64,000 nt of DNA from F1-120-MAGs238 sp964484185 (GTDB lineage Bacteria > Planctomycetota > Phycisphaerae > Phycisphaerales > UBA1924): assembly GCA_964484185.1 (NCBI GenBank), contig CAZAEQ010000026.1, positions 1 through 64,000 of the forward strand. Reading direction: 5' to 3'. The position numbers were made by a program, and so were the translations under genes. This document shows positions 1 to 8,866 of the stretch, in pieces. The first letter of the stretch is position 1; the number at the start of each line of letters is the position of its first letter. The notes beneath the pieces were generated by a model. The model had not been told where the DNA came from. It ran no database searches and saw nothing but the letters and a program-made list of their open reading frames with translations.

Positions 1-1068
1 GGTCGAGATGTATGTCGCCGCGACAGAGTCAATCACGCTCTGCCTCACATCCTCACCCAGGAATCGCCGCGCAAGCTTGGTCGCGATGAAGTTCGCAGTT
101 GCGGGGTGCGCGCCGAGAATGTTCAGGACTGTAAATCCGTCCTGCTGTCCGCCGCCCGCAGGAATGGCGGTTCCAAGCACGGTCTTGGCGCCGTTGTCGT
201 GCTGCGCTGCATTAAACAGGAATGTGCCCTGATTTCCGCCCGATCCGCGCCGGAACAGCGTCCAGCCGGTAAAGCACCTCGCCACTTCCTGCACATCATG
301 TTGTGTATATGGCCCGGTCACCGAAAGCGAGTGAAGTTCCATCAGTTCGCGCGCATAGTTCTCATTGGGTGAGGCCGCCGTGTTTGTATCGTTGTTCAGA
401 TACATCAACATGCACGGACTCAATGCACTTGCCCGTAGCATCGCGGGGAAGTTGCCCATTGCGTGGGCACGAATTACATCACGATCATCAACAGTCTTGA
501 TAAGGCGGCATTCTTCAATCGTGATATCGATATTGAAGTGATCGGTCCAGAATTCAACCAGGCGTTCAAACAACTGACGCTTGCTGAAAACCGCCCGCAA
601 TATCATGGACTCTGACAACTCAGAAACTACCTGACCAGCCGTCTGCGCGTACAACTGTTGAGGCGTCATTGTCAATGTCGTGTAGTTCGTGAGTCTCGCA
701 TCCATTTCGGCATCGTTGATCGCCGCTGGATTGAGGTGATATTCCAGATACGCGTCATACCCCATCGATTGCGCCAGGGTGTATTCGGCCTGTGTATATC
801 CCATCGTGAGCCGGCGAACCAGCTTGGCAAGCAGCGCGTTCTTATCCACATCGCCGGAAACCGAACGCGGCTCGGCCTGGGCCGTCTGCGCTGTCATCGC
901 GGCCACACCCCAGACCGATGCCACCATCGCAGCGGCAGTTGAAAGAGATGCTGCCGGCGGCGCATTGTTCTTGAAGGCGCGGAAGAAATCGCGACGATTC
1001 AACTCCGCGGCACGAGTGCCCACAGGTTGAACCACACTGGACGAACCTACAACCGGGGAGTCAGGCAT
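1..1068 (-). CDS. DUF1800 family protein, C-terminus cut by window edge
   Basis: The reading frame is open from an ATG at 1068 to the left edge (356 codons, no stop). Residues 25-29 read RRDFF, followed by an Ala-rich hydrophobic stretch ending in AQAEP, which fits a Tat-type export signal. The signature block NENYARELMELHSL (around residues 232-245) is the hallmark of the DUF1800 family, and nearby FTGW and FWTDHF blocks also fit. Family knowledge: DUF1800 proteins are exported, of unknown activity, and usually sit next to a DUF1501 gene, often Tat-exported. The DUF1501 partner would be expected just left of the window. The missing C-terminus cannot be judged. The family call is firm; the function is unknown. 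Confidence 0.85.
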   Translation of the reverse strand, partial: MPDSPVVGSSSVVQPVGTRAAELNRRDFFRAFKNNAPPAASLSTAAAMVASVWGVAAMTAQTAQAEPRSVSGDVDKNALLAKLVRRLTMGYTQAEYTLAQSMGYDAYLEYHLNPAAINDAEMDARLTNYTTLTMTPQQLYAQTAGQVVSELSESMILRAVFSKRQLFERLVEFWTDHFNIDITIEECRLIKTVDDRDVIRAHAMGNFPAMLRASALSPCMLMYLNNDTNTAASPNENYARELMELHSLSVTGPYTQHDVQEVARCFTGWTLFRRGSGGNQGTFLFNAAQHDNGAKTVLGTAIPAGGGQQDGFTVLNILGAHPATANFIATKLARRFLGEDVRQSVIDSVAATYIST

Positions 1069-1231
1069 CGCCAAACCTCCGCTTTGAAAATCCGGTATTG
1101 AACCTGTCACGCCGTATACGGGCTGATCTTCAAAACCGGAGGGACCCACGACCATTGCCAAACGACCGAGAACGAACCATATTGCCGTTCGCCCCCAAAA
1201 CACGCCGCGATTCCTGGAATTCCCGCAGCCA

Positions 1232-1981
1232 TTATCGGCGGCGACGGCCCCGATACGCCAGTCCCGCCAATGCGGCCGCTCCCAGCCCAGGAACGCCTGG
1301 GGTCGGGATCAAAAAATCCACGCGAAGAACCGGCCTTACCGAGATATCCGCGTTTTCACGCGAATCAAAGCGTTTCGCCGTGCCGCTCAGGGTTTCCTCT
1401 CCAAGAACAAACCACCCAAAATTCGACTCTCCATTCGCCAGCCAGCCCTGAGCATCTGTCACCATACCAGGTCCACTCCAGGTGTAAAACCCGTTTCCAT
1501 TGACGCTCTTGATCGAACTCGCGACCTCCTCAAAATCTCCCCCTGGGTTCTGCCAGAAGGTGGTCGAGTAGAACCGGTGCAGCCAGGTCGCGTCCCCTTC
1601 ACTCGCCACATCTCCCGCGCCTTCTTCGCCTGGCGCGTTCGATGTCCCTTCGCCCCACGTTGCGGTCGCTCGATGCAAACCAATCGGTTGACTCAGGCTG
1701 ATGCTCCGTGACATGTGCAGTGTCAGTCGCACACCCGTAATCTGCGCATCTTGCGGCAATCCAGAAAGATCAAAGCGAATCAACCCTCGCCGCAGCGCAA
1801 CTCCATTCAAAGTCGTTCCTGCAAAAAAGGTCTCGCCGCTCCCATTCGAAACGGTTCCATCACTCAACTGATACAAGGTGTTATCGGCGACGGCGCTCAG
1901 AAATGCAACATCCGCTTCAGCTACCGACCCCAAAGCCACGAACACCAATGAAGAGCCGATAATCGCGATCGAGTTTCTCAA
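1232..1981 (-). CDS. DNRLRE-domain secreted protein with PEP-CTERM-like sorting tail
   Basis: I chose a TTG start at 1981 because GGGAG lies nine bases upstream and it opens a clean signal peptide (MRNSIAIIGSSLVFVALG, cut after AEA). A GTG at 2065 extends the frame by 28 residues but has no ribosome binding site. The body fits the DNRLRE beta-sandwich family: an ADVAFLSAVADNTLY opening, a GLIRFDLSGLP core strand, then an ITGVRLTLHM strand. The C-terminus has a Pro-Thr-Pro-Gly stretch, a hydrophobic helix (AAALAGLAY) and RGRRRR, the three-part layout of PEP-CTERM sorting signals, which act through an exosortase system. No exosortase gene is visible in the window. Probably a surface or matrix protein; the binding role is unknown. 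Confidence 0.75.
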   Translation of the reverse strand: MRNSIAIIGSSLVFVALGSVAEADVAFLSAVADNTLYQLSDGTVSNGSGETFFAGTTLNGVALRRGLIRFDLSGLPQDAQITGVRLTLHMSRSISLSQPIGLHRATATWGEGTSNAPGEEGAGDVASEGDATWLHRFYSTTFWQNPGGDFEEVASSIKSVNGNGFYTWSGPGMVTDAQGWLANGESNFGWFVLGEETLSGTAKRFDSRENADISVRPVLRVDFLIPTPGVPGLGAAALAGLAYRGRRRR

Positions 1982-2098
1982 GTGCAAGAACTCCCGGGGG
2001 GAAAGCCGTGCACCATGTCCAATCGAGATGCAAGAGTGTGCTGGCCGCCCAGAGAGAAGTATCACTCATAAATCAGGGAATGGCAATGAGAATGGAGC

Positions 2099-3067
2099 TT
2101 ATTTCTTCGGCGGTTGAACGAGCTTTGGAGCTGACGCCGGGCTTTGCGCGGGGGCGGGCTTTGTCGCATCAGTCTTAGCTGCTTTTTCCCGCGCCTCAAT
2201 CGCACGTGAGTACGCAAAGAAAATGCCAACCGCAGGCACAAATGCCTTCTCTCCTGCGCGGCGACTCACCTCATCAATATCTTTAAGATTCCCTGCAACT
2301 ACATCTTTACGAAGATCTATCACGGCATTATCAAGCGCGCGTATCAGGCTCCCGACAATCGAGTATTCCTCGTGATTCCGCGGCATGTACTCGCCAGCGA
2401 CCGGAAGATTCGTCGGCAGTACCAGGTACCATCTCCCATCAGTCGACTTTTTCATCGTCATTCCGATGGGGAAAAAGACTGGCTTGTCATCATAAAGAAC
2501 TGCCACAGTGGTATTGTCAATCGGAGTGACCGAGAGCTTCCCTTCCGCTTCTTCCAGCATGCTGAATGGATCGGTGAAGACTCGAACCAGGCCCTGTTGA
2601 AATTCATCCTGCTGTGCTTTAATTTCGCCGGGGTTTGTGTCCTGAGGACGACGCCGACGAGTCTGGGCCGCATTGCCACCTGATTGGTTCATGAACTGAC
2701 CAAGGAGACTGCTCGGCTTTCCCTCTGCTGCTGCCTGTTGTGCATCAGCCTTGAGTTTGGCGACCTCGGCAGGAAACCGAGCCTGCAGATCGATCGCAAG
2801 CGCACCCGCATTGCCGCACAGCGAACCGAGTCGATTGAGCACCGCTCGCATGTCATTGTTTTCTGCGTAGATAAGATTCGGCAACTGCTTTACATCGCCG
2901 TTCTTGACCATCAGGCTCGCCGTGCGAATGACATCTTCCGGGGTTTTCTGGCTGTACGGGCTCTTCTCGCAAGCCGTGAGCACAATCGCGAGAGTGCTGA
3001 TCGCAATCGCACGCACTGCCACGGACAGGGAATACCGGTTTGTACGTTTAGAATCGGACTTGAACAT
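2099..3067 (-). CDS. Predicted lipoprotein of unknown function
   Basis: The ATG at 3067 has GGAG six bases upstream. The N-terminus is basic, then hydrophobic, and ends in the lipobox LTAC (Cys33), so the product should be lipid-anchored. The mature part is helical and polar with no domain I recognise. It includes a Gln/Ala-rich stretch and a central RRRRPQD cluster, and ends in an Ala/Pro-rich tail (residues ~295-322). The segment around TKKSTDGRWYLVLP resembles periplasmic proteins of NTF2-like shape, but I cannot confirm that. It is transcribed away from thiS and toward the sorting-tail gene. Confidence 0.7.
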   Translation of the reverse strand: MFKSDSKRTNRYSLSVAVRAIAISTLAIVLTACEKSPYSQKTPEDVIRTASLMVKNGDVKQLPNLIYAENNDMRAVLNRLGSLCGNAGALAIDLQARFPAEVAKLKADAQQAAAEGKPSSLLGQFMNQSGGNAAQTRRRRPQDTNPGEIKAQQDEFQQGLVRVFTDPFSMLEEAEGKLSVTPIDNTTVAVLYDDKPVFFPIGMTMKKSTDGRWYLVLPTNLPVAGEYMPRNHEEYSIVGSLIRALDNAVIDLRKDVVAGNLKDIDEVSRRAGEKAFVPAVGIFFAYSRAIEAREKAAKTDATKPAPAQSPASAPKLVQPPKK

Positions 3068-3153
3068 AAGAGTCTCCGCGATGGGAAAACATTAGGGATT
3101 CAGTCCCCCCGGTTTCGCGCTTCTCCGACGATTTCAATCGATACCATTCCCCA

Positions 3154-3354
3154 ATGACCGTTATCGTCAATTCTCAGCCCAAAGAGCTCAAAACAGGGAG
3201 CACCGTGGAGTCCCTGGTAATGGAACTTGGCCTCGAAAAACAGCCTTGCGCAGTCGAGGTCAACCGCCAACTGGTGCCCAAAAAGAAACACCCCCTGCAC
3301 ACGTTGGCAGAGGGTGATGTAGTTGAAATCGTGACGCTGGTAGGCGGCGGCTGA
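3154..3354 (+). CDS. thiS: Sulfur carrier protein ThiS
   Basis: A 66-residue ubiquitin-fold protein ending in VGGG, the di-Gly tail that ThiF-type enzymes adenylate and turn into a thiocarboxylate for building the thiazole ring of thiamine. Its length and the patterns MTVIVNSQP, CAVEVNRQLVP and DVVEIVTLVGGG are typical of ThiS. It stands alone: no thiG, thiF, thiH or thiO is adjacent, and both flanking genes run on the minus strand. MoaD is the main alternative, but the length, the CAVEVN block and the end favour ThiS. Confidence 0.9.
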   Translation: MTVIVNSQPKELKTGSTVESLVMELGLEKQPCAVEVNRQLVPKKKHPLHTLAEGDVVEIVTLVGGG

Positions 3355-3368
3355 GGCGTCTCAGAACC

Positions 3369-4127
3369 CTACTTTTTGTCAGCTGGAGTCGCTGAGGGTT
3401 CCTTCGGAGCCGGTGTTGCAGTTGCTGGCGTGGCCGATGCAGCGGCTTTCGAGGCGATCTCCAATTGTGCTGCGATTTTCGCATTCAGCGCTTTGTCATC
3501 TGGCGCGACTCTGCTTGAGAATCCACCGACTACCTGCCCGGTGTGGTCCACCAGGTACTTGCTGAAATTCCATTTTGGAGTCATCGGCCCGCCAGCCTTC
3601 TGTTCCGAGAGCCACTTATACAACGGATGCGGTGTCGCCCCGGAGACAACGATCTTGTCGAAAATCGGGAATGTCACGTTGTATTTCGATTCGCAGAAGC
3701 TCTTGATCTCAGATGCTGAGCCTGGTTCCTGATTTCCAAAGTCGTTGGATGGGAATGCAAGCACAACCAATCCCTTGTCTTTGTTGTCGGAGTAGAGCTT
3801 CTGAAGTCCCTCATACTGCGGCGTCATACCACACGCGCTGGCCGTGTTCACGACCAGAATGACCTTGCCTTTATACTCAGACAAATTCCGCGTCTCGCCA
3901 TCAATCGTCTTCATCGAGAAATCAAAGAAACTCGACGGAGCCTTGGCCTCGTCACCTTTCTTTGCATCTTTCGCAGGAGCCTTCTCCGGAGTTACCTTTG
4001 GGGCCGGGTCAGCCTTCTTATCTGGCTCGTTGATCAGACCGAATGCCGCGACCGCCCCTACTACCGCCAGAAGCGCAGCGCCGTATTTCCCATATGAACA
4101 GCCGCCACCAATGCAACATAGACCCAT
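3369..4127 (-). CDS. Glutathione peroxidase family protein with N-terminal membrane anchor
   Basis: Residues ~65-230 form a Cys-type glutathione peroxidase (thioredoxin fold). The active-site tetrad is visible: Cys99 in NTASACG, Gln133 in FGNQEPG, and Trp186-Asn187 in KWNFSKYLV. Such enzymes reduce hydroperoxides, usually with thioredoxin rather than glutathione when Cys replaces selenocysteine. Unlike the usual ~160-180 residue form it has a hydrophobic segment (residues ~16-32) followed by a Lys/Ala/Pro-rich linker, so it is probably tethered to a membrane facing outward. The C-terminus is another Ala/Pro/Thr tail. The ATG at 4127 has AAGGAG seven bases upstream. It lies 66 bases behind the M42 peptidase gene and may be co-transcribed with it. 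Confidence 0.9.
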   Translation of the reverse strand: MGLCCIGGGCSYGKYGAALLAVVGAVAAFGLINEPDKKADPAPKVTPEKAPAKDAKKGDEAKAPSSFFDFSMKTIDGETRNLSEYKGKVILVVNTASACGMTPQYEGLQKLYSDNKDKGLVVLAFPSNDFGNQEPGSASEIKSFCESKYNVTFPIFDKIVVSGATPHPLYKWLSEQKAGGPMTPKWNFSKYLVDHTGQVVGGFSSRVAPDDKALNAKIAAQLEIASKAAASATPATATPAPKEPSATPADKK

Positions 4128-4193
4128 GATGAATCTCCTTGAGCCCTTTTTGATGCCGGGAGCACACCCCTGGCAACCAGATTCCGGAACTTA

Positions 4194-5270
4194 TTAGACG
4201 CTTTCGAGATACGCGGCCAGAATATCCCGGGCCGCAGCCAGGTCCTTGCGGTCAATCATCTCAGTCACTGTGTGAATATACCTCGTTCCCACGGTAATAC
4301 CCACGGCCCGAGCCCCTGCCGCGGCCTGCTGGGCCGCCGCACCATCCTGGCCACCTGCGGCCAGAATCGTCCGTTGATAGGGGATCTTGTTCTCTTTGGC
4401 GATGTCTTCGATCTCGGCGGTCAGCTTGTAATCGCTGATAAACGAGCTGTCCTTGATGTGCAATCCAAAGCCCTTGCCCTGAATCGTGACCGCTTCTTCA
4501 TTTGGCACACCGGGTGTGTCGCACGACAGTGTCACGTCGATTCCCAAGCCAATATCAGGCTGCACCGCATGGCTCGCAGTCTTCGCACCGCGAAGTCCAA
4601 CTTCTTCCTGCACGGTGAACGCGACAACAACTTCGCACTCATGGCCGCTGCCATGCTTATCAAGCTGACGAATCGCTTCAATGCCAAGCCAGCAAGCCAC
4701 GCGATTATCAAGAGCCTTGGAGACAACCTTCTGCCCCACTTCGATGCAAGGCTCGTTCATCACGACATAGTCGCCGACTTTGCACTTCTTCTTCACTTGA
4801 TCGCCGGGCAGACCAATGTCGACAAAGAACTCCTTCACTTCCGGAATCTTCTCGCGATCCTTCGGACCAGAAATGTGAATCGGTCGACCACCGGGATTCA
4901 TTACACCGTGAACATCGCCATCATCAGTCACCACAGTCACGCGCCGGGAGAACATGTTGCGAGTATCAAAACCACCCGCCGCATTCATCCACAAAAATCC
5001 GCGATCATCAATCGCGGTCACATAAAAACCAATCTCATCCATGTGACACAGCAGCATCACGCGAACGGGCTTGGCTTTCTTATCCAGCTTCTTCACCTTC
5101 TTGCCTGTCCGTGGATTGCGCGTACAGATGAGATTTCCCAGCGGATCAACGCGGGTGTCATCAAACAACCCCTTGATTTCCTTTTCAATCACAGCACGAA
5201 CACGCTCCTCGCGGCCTGGAACGCCGGGAGTTTCACACAAACGCTTGAGCAGATCAAAATTAATCGCCAT
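4194..5270 (-). CDS. M42 family metallo-aminopeptidase
   Basis: Full-length M42 (FrvX/glutamyl aminopeptidase) protein of 358 residues. The dinuclear metal site is readable: His76 in LCHMDEIG, bridging Asp188 in KALDNRV, Glu223 with catalytic Glu222 in TVQEEVGLRG, Asp245 in GIDVTLS, and His333 in RYIHTVTEMI. The family removes N-terminal residues from peptides in the cytosol, often as large tetrahedral assemblies. The ATG at 5270 follows GGAG by six bases. It is divergent from the YgfZ-like gene and upstream of the glutathione peroxidase. Confidence 0.93.
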   Translation of the reverse strand: MAINFDLLKRLCETPGVPGREERVRAVIEKEIKGLFDDTRVDPLGNLICTRNPRTGKKVKKLDKKAKPVRVMLLCHMDEIGFYVTAIDDRGFLWMNAAGGFDTRNMFSRRVTVVTDDGDVHGVMNPGGRPIHISGPKDREKIPEVKEFFVDIGLPGDQVKKKCKVGDYVVMNEPCIEVGQKVVSKALDNRVACWLGIEAIRQLDKHGSGHECEVVVAFTVQEEVGLRGAKTASHAVQPDIGLGIDVTLSCDTPGVPNEEAVTIQGKGFGLHIKDSSFISDYKLTAEIEDIAKENKIPYQRTILAAGGQDGAAAQQAAAGARAVGITVGTRYIHTVTEMIDRKDLAAARDILAAYLESV

Positions 5271-5376
5271 ACATACTCCATAATTGAACCGCGGAAAATC
5301 TCGCAGAAATAGTAGTCAATTTACACCTGCAACGATCGCAATCAACAGGCTGCTCTATCACCTGACCGACGATACC

Positions 5377-6618
5377 ATGCGCATTCCTTTTGATCCAGTG
5401 CCATCTATGACCTTCAAATCCCCCATCCACGACCTCCACGCATCCGCCGGCGCCATGTTCACCGACTACGGCGTTTCTGACCCCGAGGGTCAACTCGGCG
5501 CACCCGGCACCGGCGTCATTCCCGTCGTCGCGACCTACGGCGAACTCGCCCTCGAATACACCGCGCTCCGACGCGCCTGCATCATCCTCGACCTCCCCCA
5601 CCGTGGCATCATCGAAGTCGCAGGCGCCGATGCGGCCAGCTTCCTCAACCGCATGCTCACGCAGGAACTCAAAGACTTGCGAGACGACCAGTTCCGTCGC
5701 AGTTTCTGGCTCAATCGCAAAGGCCGCATTGATGCCGACATCCGCGTCCTCCGCGAAGGCAACACTTTCACGCTCGAACTCGATGCCCTCGCCGTGCCGC
5801 GCACACTCGCAGAGCTCAGCCGCTACCTGGTCATGGAAGATTGCACCATCCGTGACCGCTCCATGGAACTCCATCGCCTCAGCCTTCAGGGTCCGACAGC
5901 TGCCCTCCTCCTCTCCACCCTCGGCATCACCCAAATCCCAGCAAATGGAGGCGTCCTCCGCACCGCAATCTCCGATCAGCCAGTCACCATCTTTCGTGAC
6001 GACGTCTGCTCCGTCCCGGGTTTCGAACTCATGATGGCTGCAACTTCCATCGCCAAAGTCTTCGAAACCCTCGTTCAGACCGGCCACGATCCGCATCACG
6101 GCGCGGAAGCCCTGCGCATCCACGGCACCGGAACCGCCGGCTCGCAAATAAAACTCCGCCCAGCCGGCTGGCACGCATTCAACATCGCCCGCATTGAAGG
6201 CGGCTCACCGCTCTACAACCTTGACTTCGGCCCCGATTCTCTCCCCGCCGAATCCGGAATCATCGCAGACCGCGTCAGCTTCACCAAAGGCTGCTACCTC
6301 GGCCAGGAAGTCGTCGCCCGCATGCATTCCCGCGGCCATTCCAAATCAACCCTCATGGCAGTCCAACTCAAAGAAACCGGTCTCGACCGCGCCCTTCCCA
6401 TCACCGGCGCAGCAGTCCGCCTTCCTGGTCAAGACACCGTCATCGGCTCAGTCACAACTTTCACCTACAGCCCCATTATGGGTGCGGCCCGCATCGGCTT
6501 TGCAATGATGAAGCACGACTTCGCCAAGCCTGATTTAGAAATCACGCTTGATACAGAAAGCGGCCGCGAAGCAGCCAAAACCAACGGGTCACTCGCTTTC
6601 GTAAAGCCCGCTTCATAA
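5377..6618 (+). CDS. ygfZ: YgfZ/GcvT-type folate-binding protein
   Basis: The motif KGCYLGQEVVAR is the diagnostic YgfZ signature, a conserved Cys segment in a GcvT-like fold. YgfZ proteins bind tetrahydrofolate and support iron-sulfur cluster enzymes such as MiaB. The N-terminal part (GVIPVVATYGELALEYTA, then LDLPHRGIIEVAGADA) matches the GcvT-family N-domain. The start is unsure: ATG at 5377 or 5407 both suit, neither with a clear ribosome binding site, and the frame stays open upstream to 5284. The 3' end overlaps the convergent ribD gene by six bases. Confidence 0.87.
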   Translation: MRIPFDPVPSMTFKSPIHDLHASAGAMFTDYGVSDPEGQLGAPGTGVIPVVATYGELALEYTALRRACIILDLPHRGIIEVAGADAASFLNRMLTQELKDLRDDQFRRSFWLNRKGRIDADIRVLREGNTFTLELDALAVPRTLAELSRYLVMEDCTIRDRSMELHRLSLQGPTAALLLSTLGITQIPANGGVLRTAISDQPVTIFRDDVCSVPGFELMMAATSIAKVFETLVQTGHDPHHGAEALRIHGTGTAGSQIKLRPAGWHAFNIARIEGGSPLYNLDFGPDSLPAESGIIADRVSFTKGCYLGQEVVARMHSRGHSKSTLMAVQLKETGLDRALPITGAAVRLPGQDTVIGSVTTFTYSPIMGAARIGFAMMKHDFAKPDLEITLDTESGREAAKTNGSLAFVKPAS

Positions 6619-7764
6619 CTCCGCGCGGCGATACCAAAGCTCTAGATCCCCACGCAACCGCTTCACGCGCAACAACTCCAACCGCCGCGCAGCGGAAAGA
6701 GTCGGAGCCCTTCTGCCGCACACGCTCGGATACGCCTCGTCATCGCCCAGCACCAGCGGCGCAACATACACAATCGCCTCATCGACAACATCCGCCTCAA
6801 ACAAACTCCCCAGCACCGTCGGCCCCGATTCGATCATCACATTCGTACATCCATACTCACTCTTGAGCACCATCAGCGCCCGCGATACATCTACCCGATC
6901 GCCAACTCCTCCGCACACGCACACCTCAACCCCAGCATCCGAAAGCGCAAGCCTCTTCGCCTTTCCTTCCTCGCTCGCCAGCATCTCGCGCGTCGTCATC
7001 ACAATCAGCGGCGCTTCCTCCGCCGACTGCACCAGTTTGCTCTGCAGGCGAATCCGCATCCGCGAATCCAGCACCACGCGCTTGGCCATCCGCCGCACGC
7101 GCGACACATCTCGCGCTGTCAACATCGGGTCGTCATCAATGACAGTCCCGATCCCCGTGACAATCGCATCCATCCGCGCCCGCAGCGCGTGAACCCGCCG
7201 CCGCGAGAGTGGATTTGATATCCACTTGCTCTCACCGGTCCGCGTCGCAATCCGTCCATCAATAGTCTGTGCCCACTTGGCCACCACCCACGGAAGTCCT
7301 TGTTTTCCCGCCGCGGGCGCAACATTTCGCACAAACGAGTTCGACACGGCAATCGCCATCGCACTCTCGTCACACACCTCGACCACCACGCCCGCATCCC
7401 GCAACCTCTCCAACCCTCCGCCGCTCACCGGATTCGGATCGCGCCTCGCCATCACCACCTTGCGAATCCCCGCCTCAATCACCGCATCCACACACGGCGG
7501 CTGCTTCCCCACATGGCTGCACGGCTCAAGCGTCACGTACATCTCCGCGCCGCGAACATCCACACCTCGCGCCTTGCAGTTCTTCAGCGCATCGCGCTCG
7601 GCATGCAAATCTCCAAACCGGCGATGATGCCCGATCCCCACCACTACCCCATCCTTCACCACCACCGCGCCCACCATCGGATTCGGCTCAACATCGCCCG
7701 CGCCCCGCATCGCCGCCCGCGCTGCGATGTCAAGATAGTTAAGATATTTCTGTGCCTGGCTCAT
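6613..7764 (-). CDS. ribD: Bifunctional riboflavin biosynthesis protein RibD
   Basis: The N-terminal half is the cytidine-deaminase-like pyrimidine deaminase: His54-Ala-Glu56 in LHAERDAL, and zinc ligands Cys82 in LEPCSH and Cys91 in QPPCVDA. The C-terminal half (from VVAKWAQTIDGRIAT to the end) is the NADPH-dependent reductase, with the SKWISN and MIESGPTVLGS blocks. Together they convert the GTP-derived pyrimidine into the ribitylamino-uracil precursor of riboflavin. The ATG at 7764 overlaps the TGA of the upstream RNase HII-like gene in an ATGA, so the two are probably translated together. The reading frame extends upstream of this ATG only through that gene. No FMN riboswitch is seen. Confidence 0.95.
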   Translation of the reverse strand: MSQAQKYLNYLDIAARAAMRGAGDVEPNPMVGAVVVKDGVVVGIGHHRRFGDLHAERDALKNCKARGVDVRGAEMYVTLEPCSHVGKQPPCVDAVIEAGIRKVVMARRDPNPVSGGGLERLRDAGVVVEVCDESAMAIAVSNSFVRNVAPAAGKQGLPWVVAKWAQTIDGRIATRTGESKWISNPLSRRRVHALRARMDAIVTGIGTVIDDDPMLTARDVSRVRRMAKRVVLDSRMRIRLQSKLVQSAEEAPLIVMTTREMLASEEGKAKRLALSDAGVEVCVCGGVGDRVDVSRALMVLKSEYGCTNVMIESGPTVLGSLFEADVVDEAIVYVAPLVLGDDEAYPSVCGRRAPTLSAARRLELLRVKRLRGDLELWYRRAEL

Positions 7765-8807
7765 GCGATCCGCACCAGTGCCCTCTGATCTTCTTTCGAC
7801 ACCATCCCGCGCACATCGTTCAGCCATCGCCGCCCATCCTGCGTATACCCCGCCGTCGGTGCCAACTGCTTTTCCCCTATTTCCGCGGCCACATTCCCCC
7901 AATAGCGATTAAACCTCGCCATGGAAAGTTCTCTCACCAGCTTCGCGACCATGCTCGCCACCGCAATCGGCATGTGATGCTTCTCTCCCTCGACAATAAA
8001 GCTCAAATACATCTTCCGCACGCCTTCATCATCGCTGGCCTGCACCACATACCTGCTCGACTCCGGCGTCTCCTCAACTACTCCGACATCGACCTTCTCA
8101 ATTCCCAGCATCTCGGCAATCGCGCCAGCATATTGCTCCCGCCCACCCAGACGATCGCACACGATGCTCACCGTATCAGCTTCGCTCCGCACGGCTTTGG
8201 ATGCCCACACGCGGCGTACGTGCTCGGTAATCGCCGCCATGGTCGTCGCCGCTTTCGAGCCTTTTTCCCGCACTAAGTCATTGAATTCCGTCTCGCCCAC
8301 CACCCGCGCCCGCATATCCACCAGTTCTACCTTCTTGCTCTGCATTGCCCGCGCGAGCATCGCCGTTGCCAATCGCTGCTGCTCAACGCTCCAGGAATGC
8401 GGCAGTTTCACCGGCGCGCCGCCATAACACACATGCGGCGACATCACCGCGCCCAATCTCTTATACAACATCTCATCGTCTTCGATCGCAGCTGCCTCAA
8501 CATCCATCCCGCCAAGCATCGCCAGCACTCCGCGCTCCAGGTGCGCCACCGGATGCCTCTCGCGCTTGCTTAACTCTGCCTCGCTGATATTGGGCAGTTT
8601 CAACTTCTTCGAATCGGCGATCGCCAGTTTCCCGCTCTTTGCGCCCTTCAGATCCCGCGCCACAGCATTGGCCAAGACCTTCCACAGGTCGGGCGCCTCA
8701 TCGCCCTTCTTCCACTCCTCGATGCGCATGACACAAAGGCCCACGCACAGTGGGCCTAAAAGTGGGCCATAGCCAGCCTCGTCAATTCCTGCGAGGATCA
8801 ACGCCAT
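7761..8807 (-). CDS. RNase HII-like protein (divergent, extended)
   Basis: The N-terminus reads AGIDEAGYGPLLGPL, close to the GIDEAGRGPLAGP active-site strand of RNase HII, with Asp9-Glu10. A DSKKL block follows (Asp65), as in RNase HII, which removes RNA from RNA-DNA hybrids. Further acidic residues that may complete the site are Asp218 (VCDRLGG) and the Glu of SMVAKLVREL, where the usual residue is Asp. At 348 residues it is well over the usual ~200-260, with inserts between the blocks. So it may be a divergent RNase HII or a relative with another substrate. The overlap with ribD is four bases. Confidence 0.7.
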   Translation of the reverse strand: MALILAGIDEAGYGPLLGPLCVGLCVMRIEEWKKGDEAPDLWKVLANAVARDLKGAKSGKLAIADSKKLKLPNISEAELSKRERHPVAHLERGVLAMLGGMDVEAAAIEDDEMLYKRLGAVMSPHVCYGGAPVKLPHSWSVEQQRLATAMLARAMQSKKVELVDMRARVVGETEFNDLVREKGSKAATTMAAITEHVRRVWASKAVRSEADTVSIVCDRLGGREQYAGAIAEMLGIEKVDVGVVEETPESSRYVVQASDDEGVRKMYLSFIVEGEKHHMPIAVASMVAKLVRELSMARFNRYWGNVAAEIGEKQLAPTAGYTQDGRRWLNDVRGMVSKEDQRALVRIA

Positions 8808-8866
8808 GTTTTAAATATACAGACTTACTTCACCATTCTCGCCGAATCGACACGCGATTACGACTT

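Noticed and set aside
4272..5312. Long plus-strand open frame (346 codons) opposite the M42 peptidase
   Set aside because: It lies antisense to a full-length gene with all metal ligands; its translation shows no domain.
5260..6174. Minus-strand open frame of 304 codons opposite the YgfZ-like gene
   Set aside because: It is a shadow caused by codon bias of the real gene, which carries the diagnostic KGCYLGQE motif.
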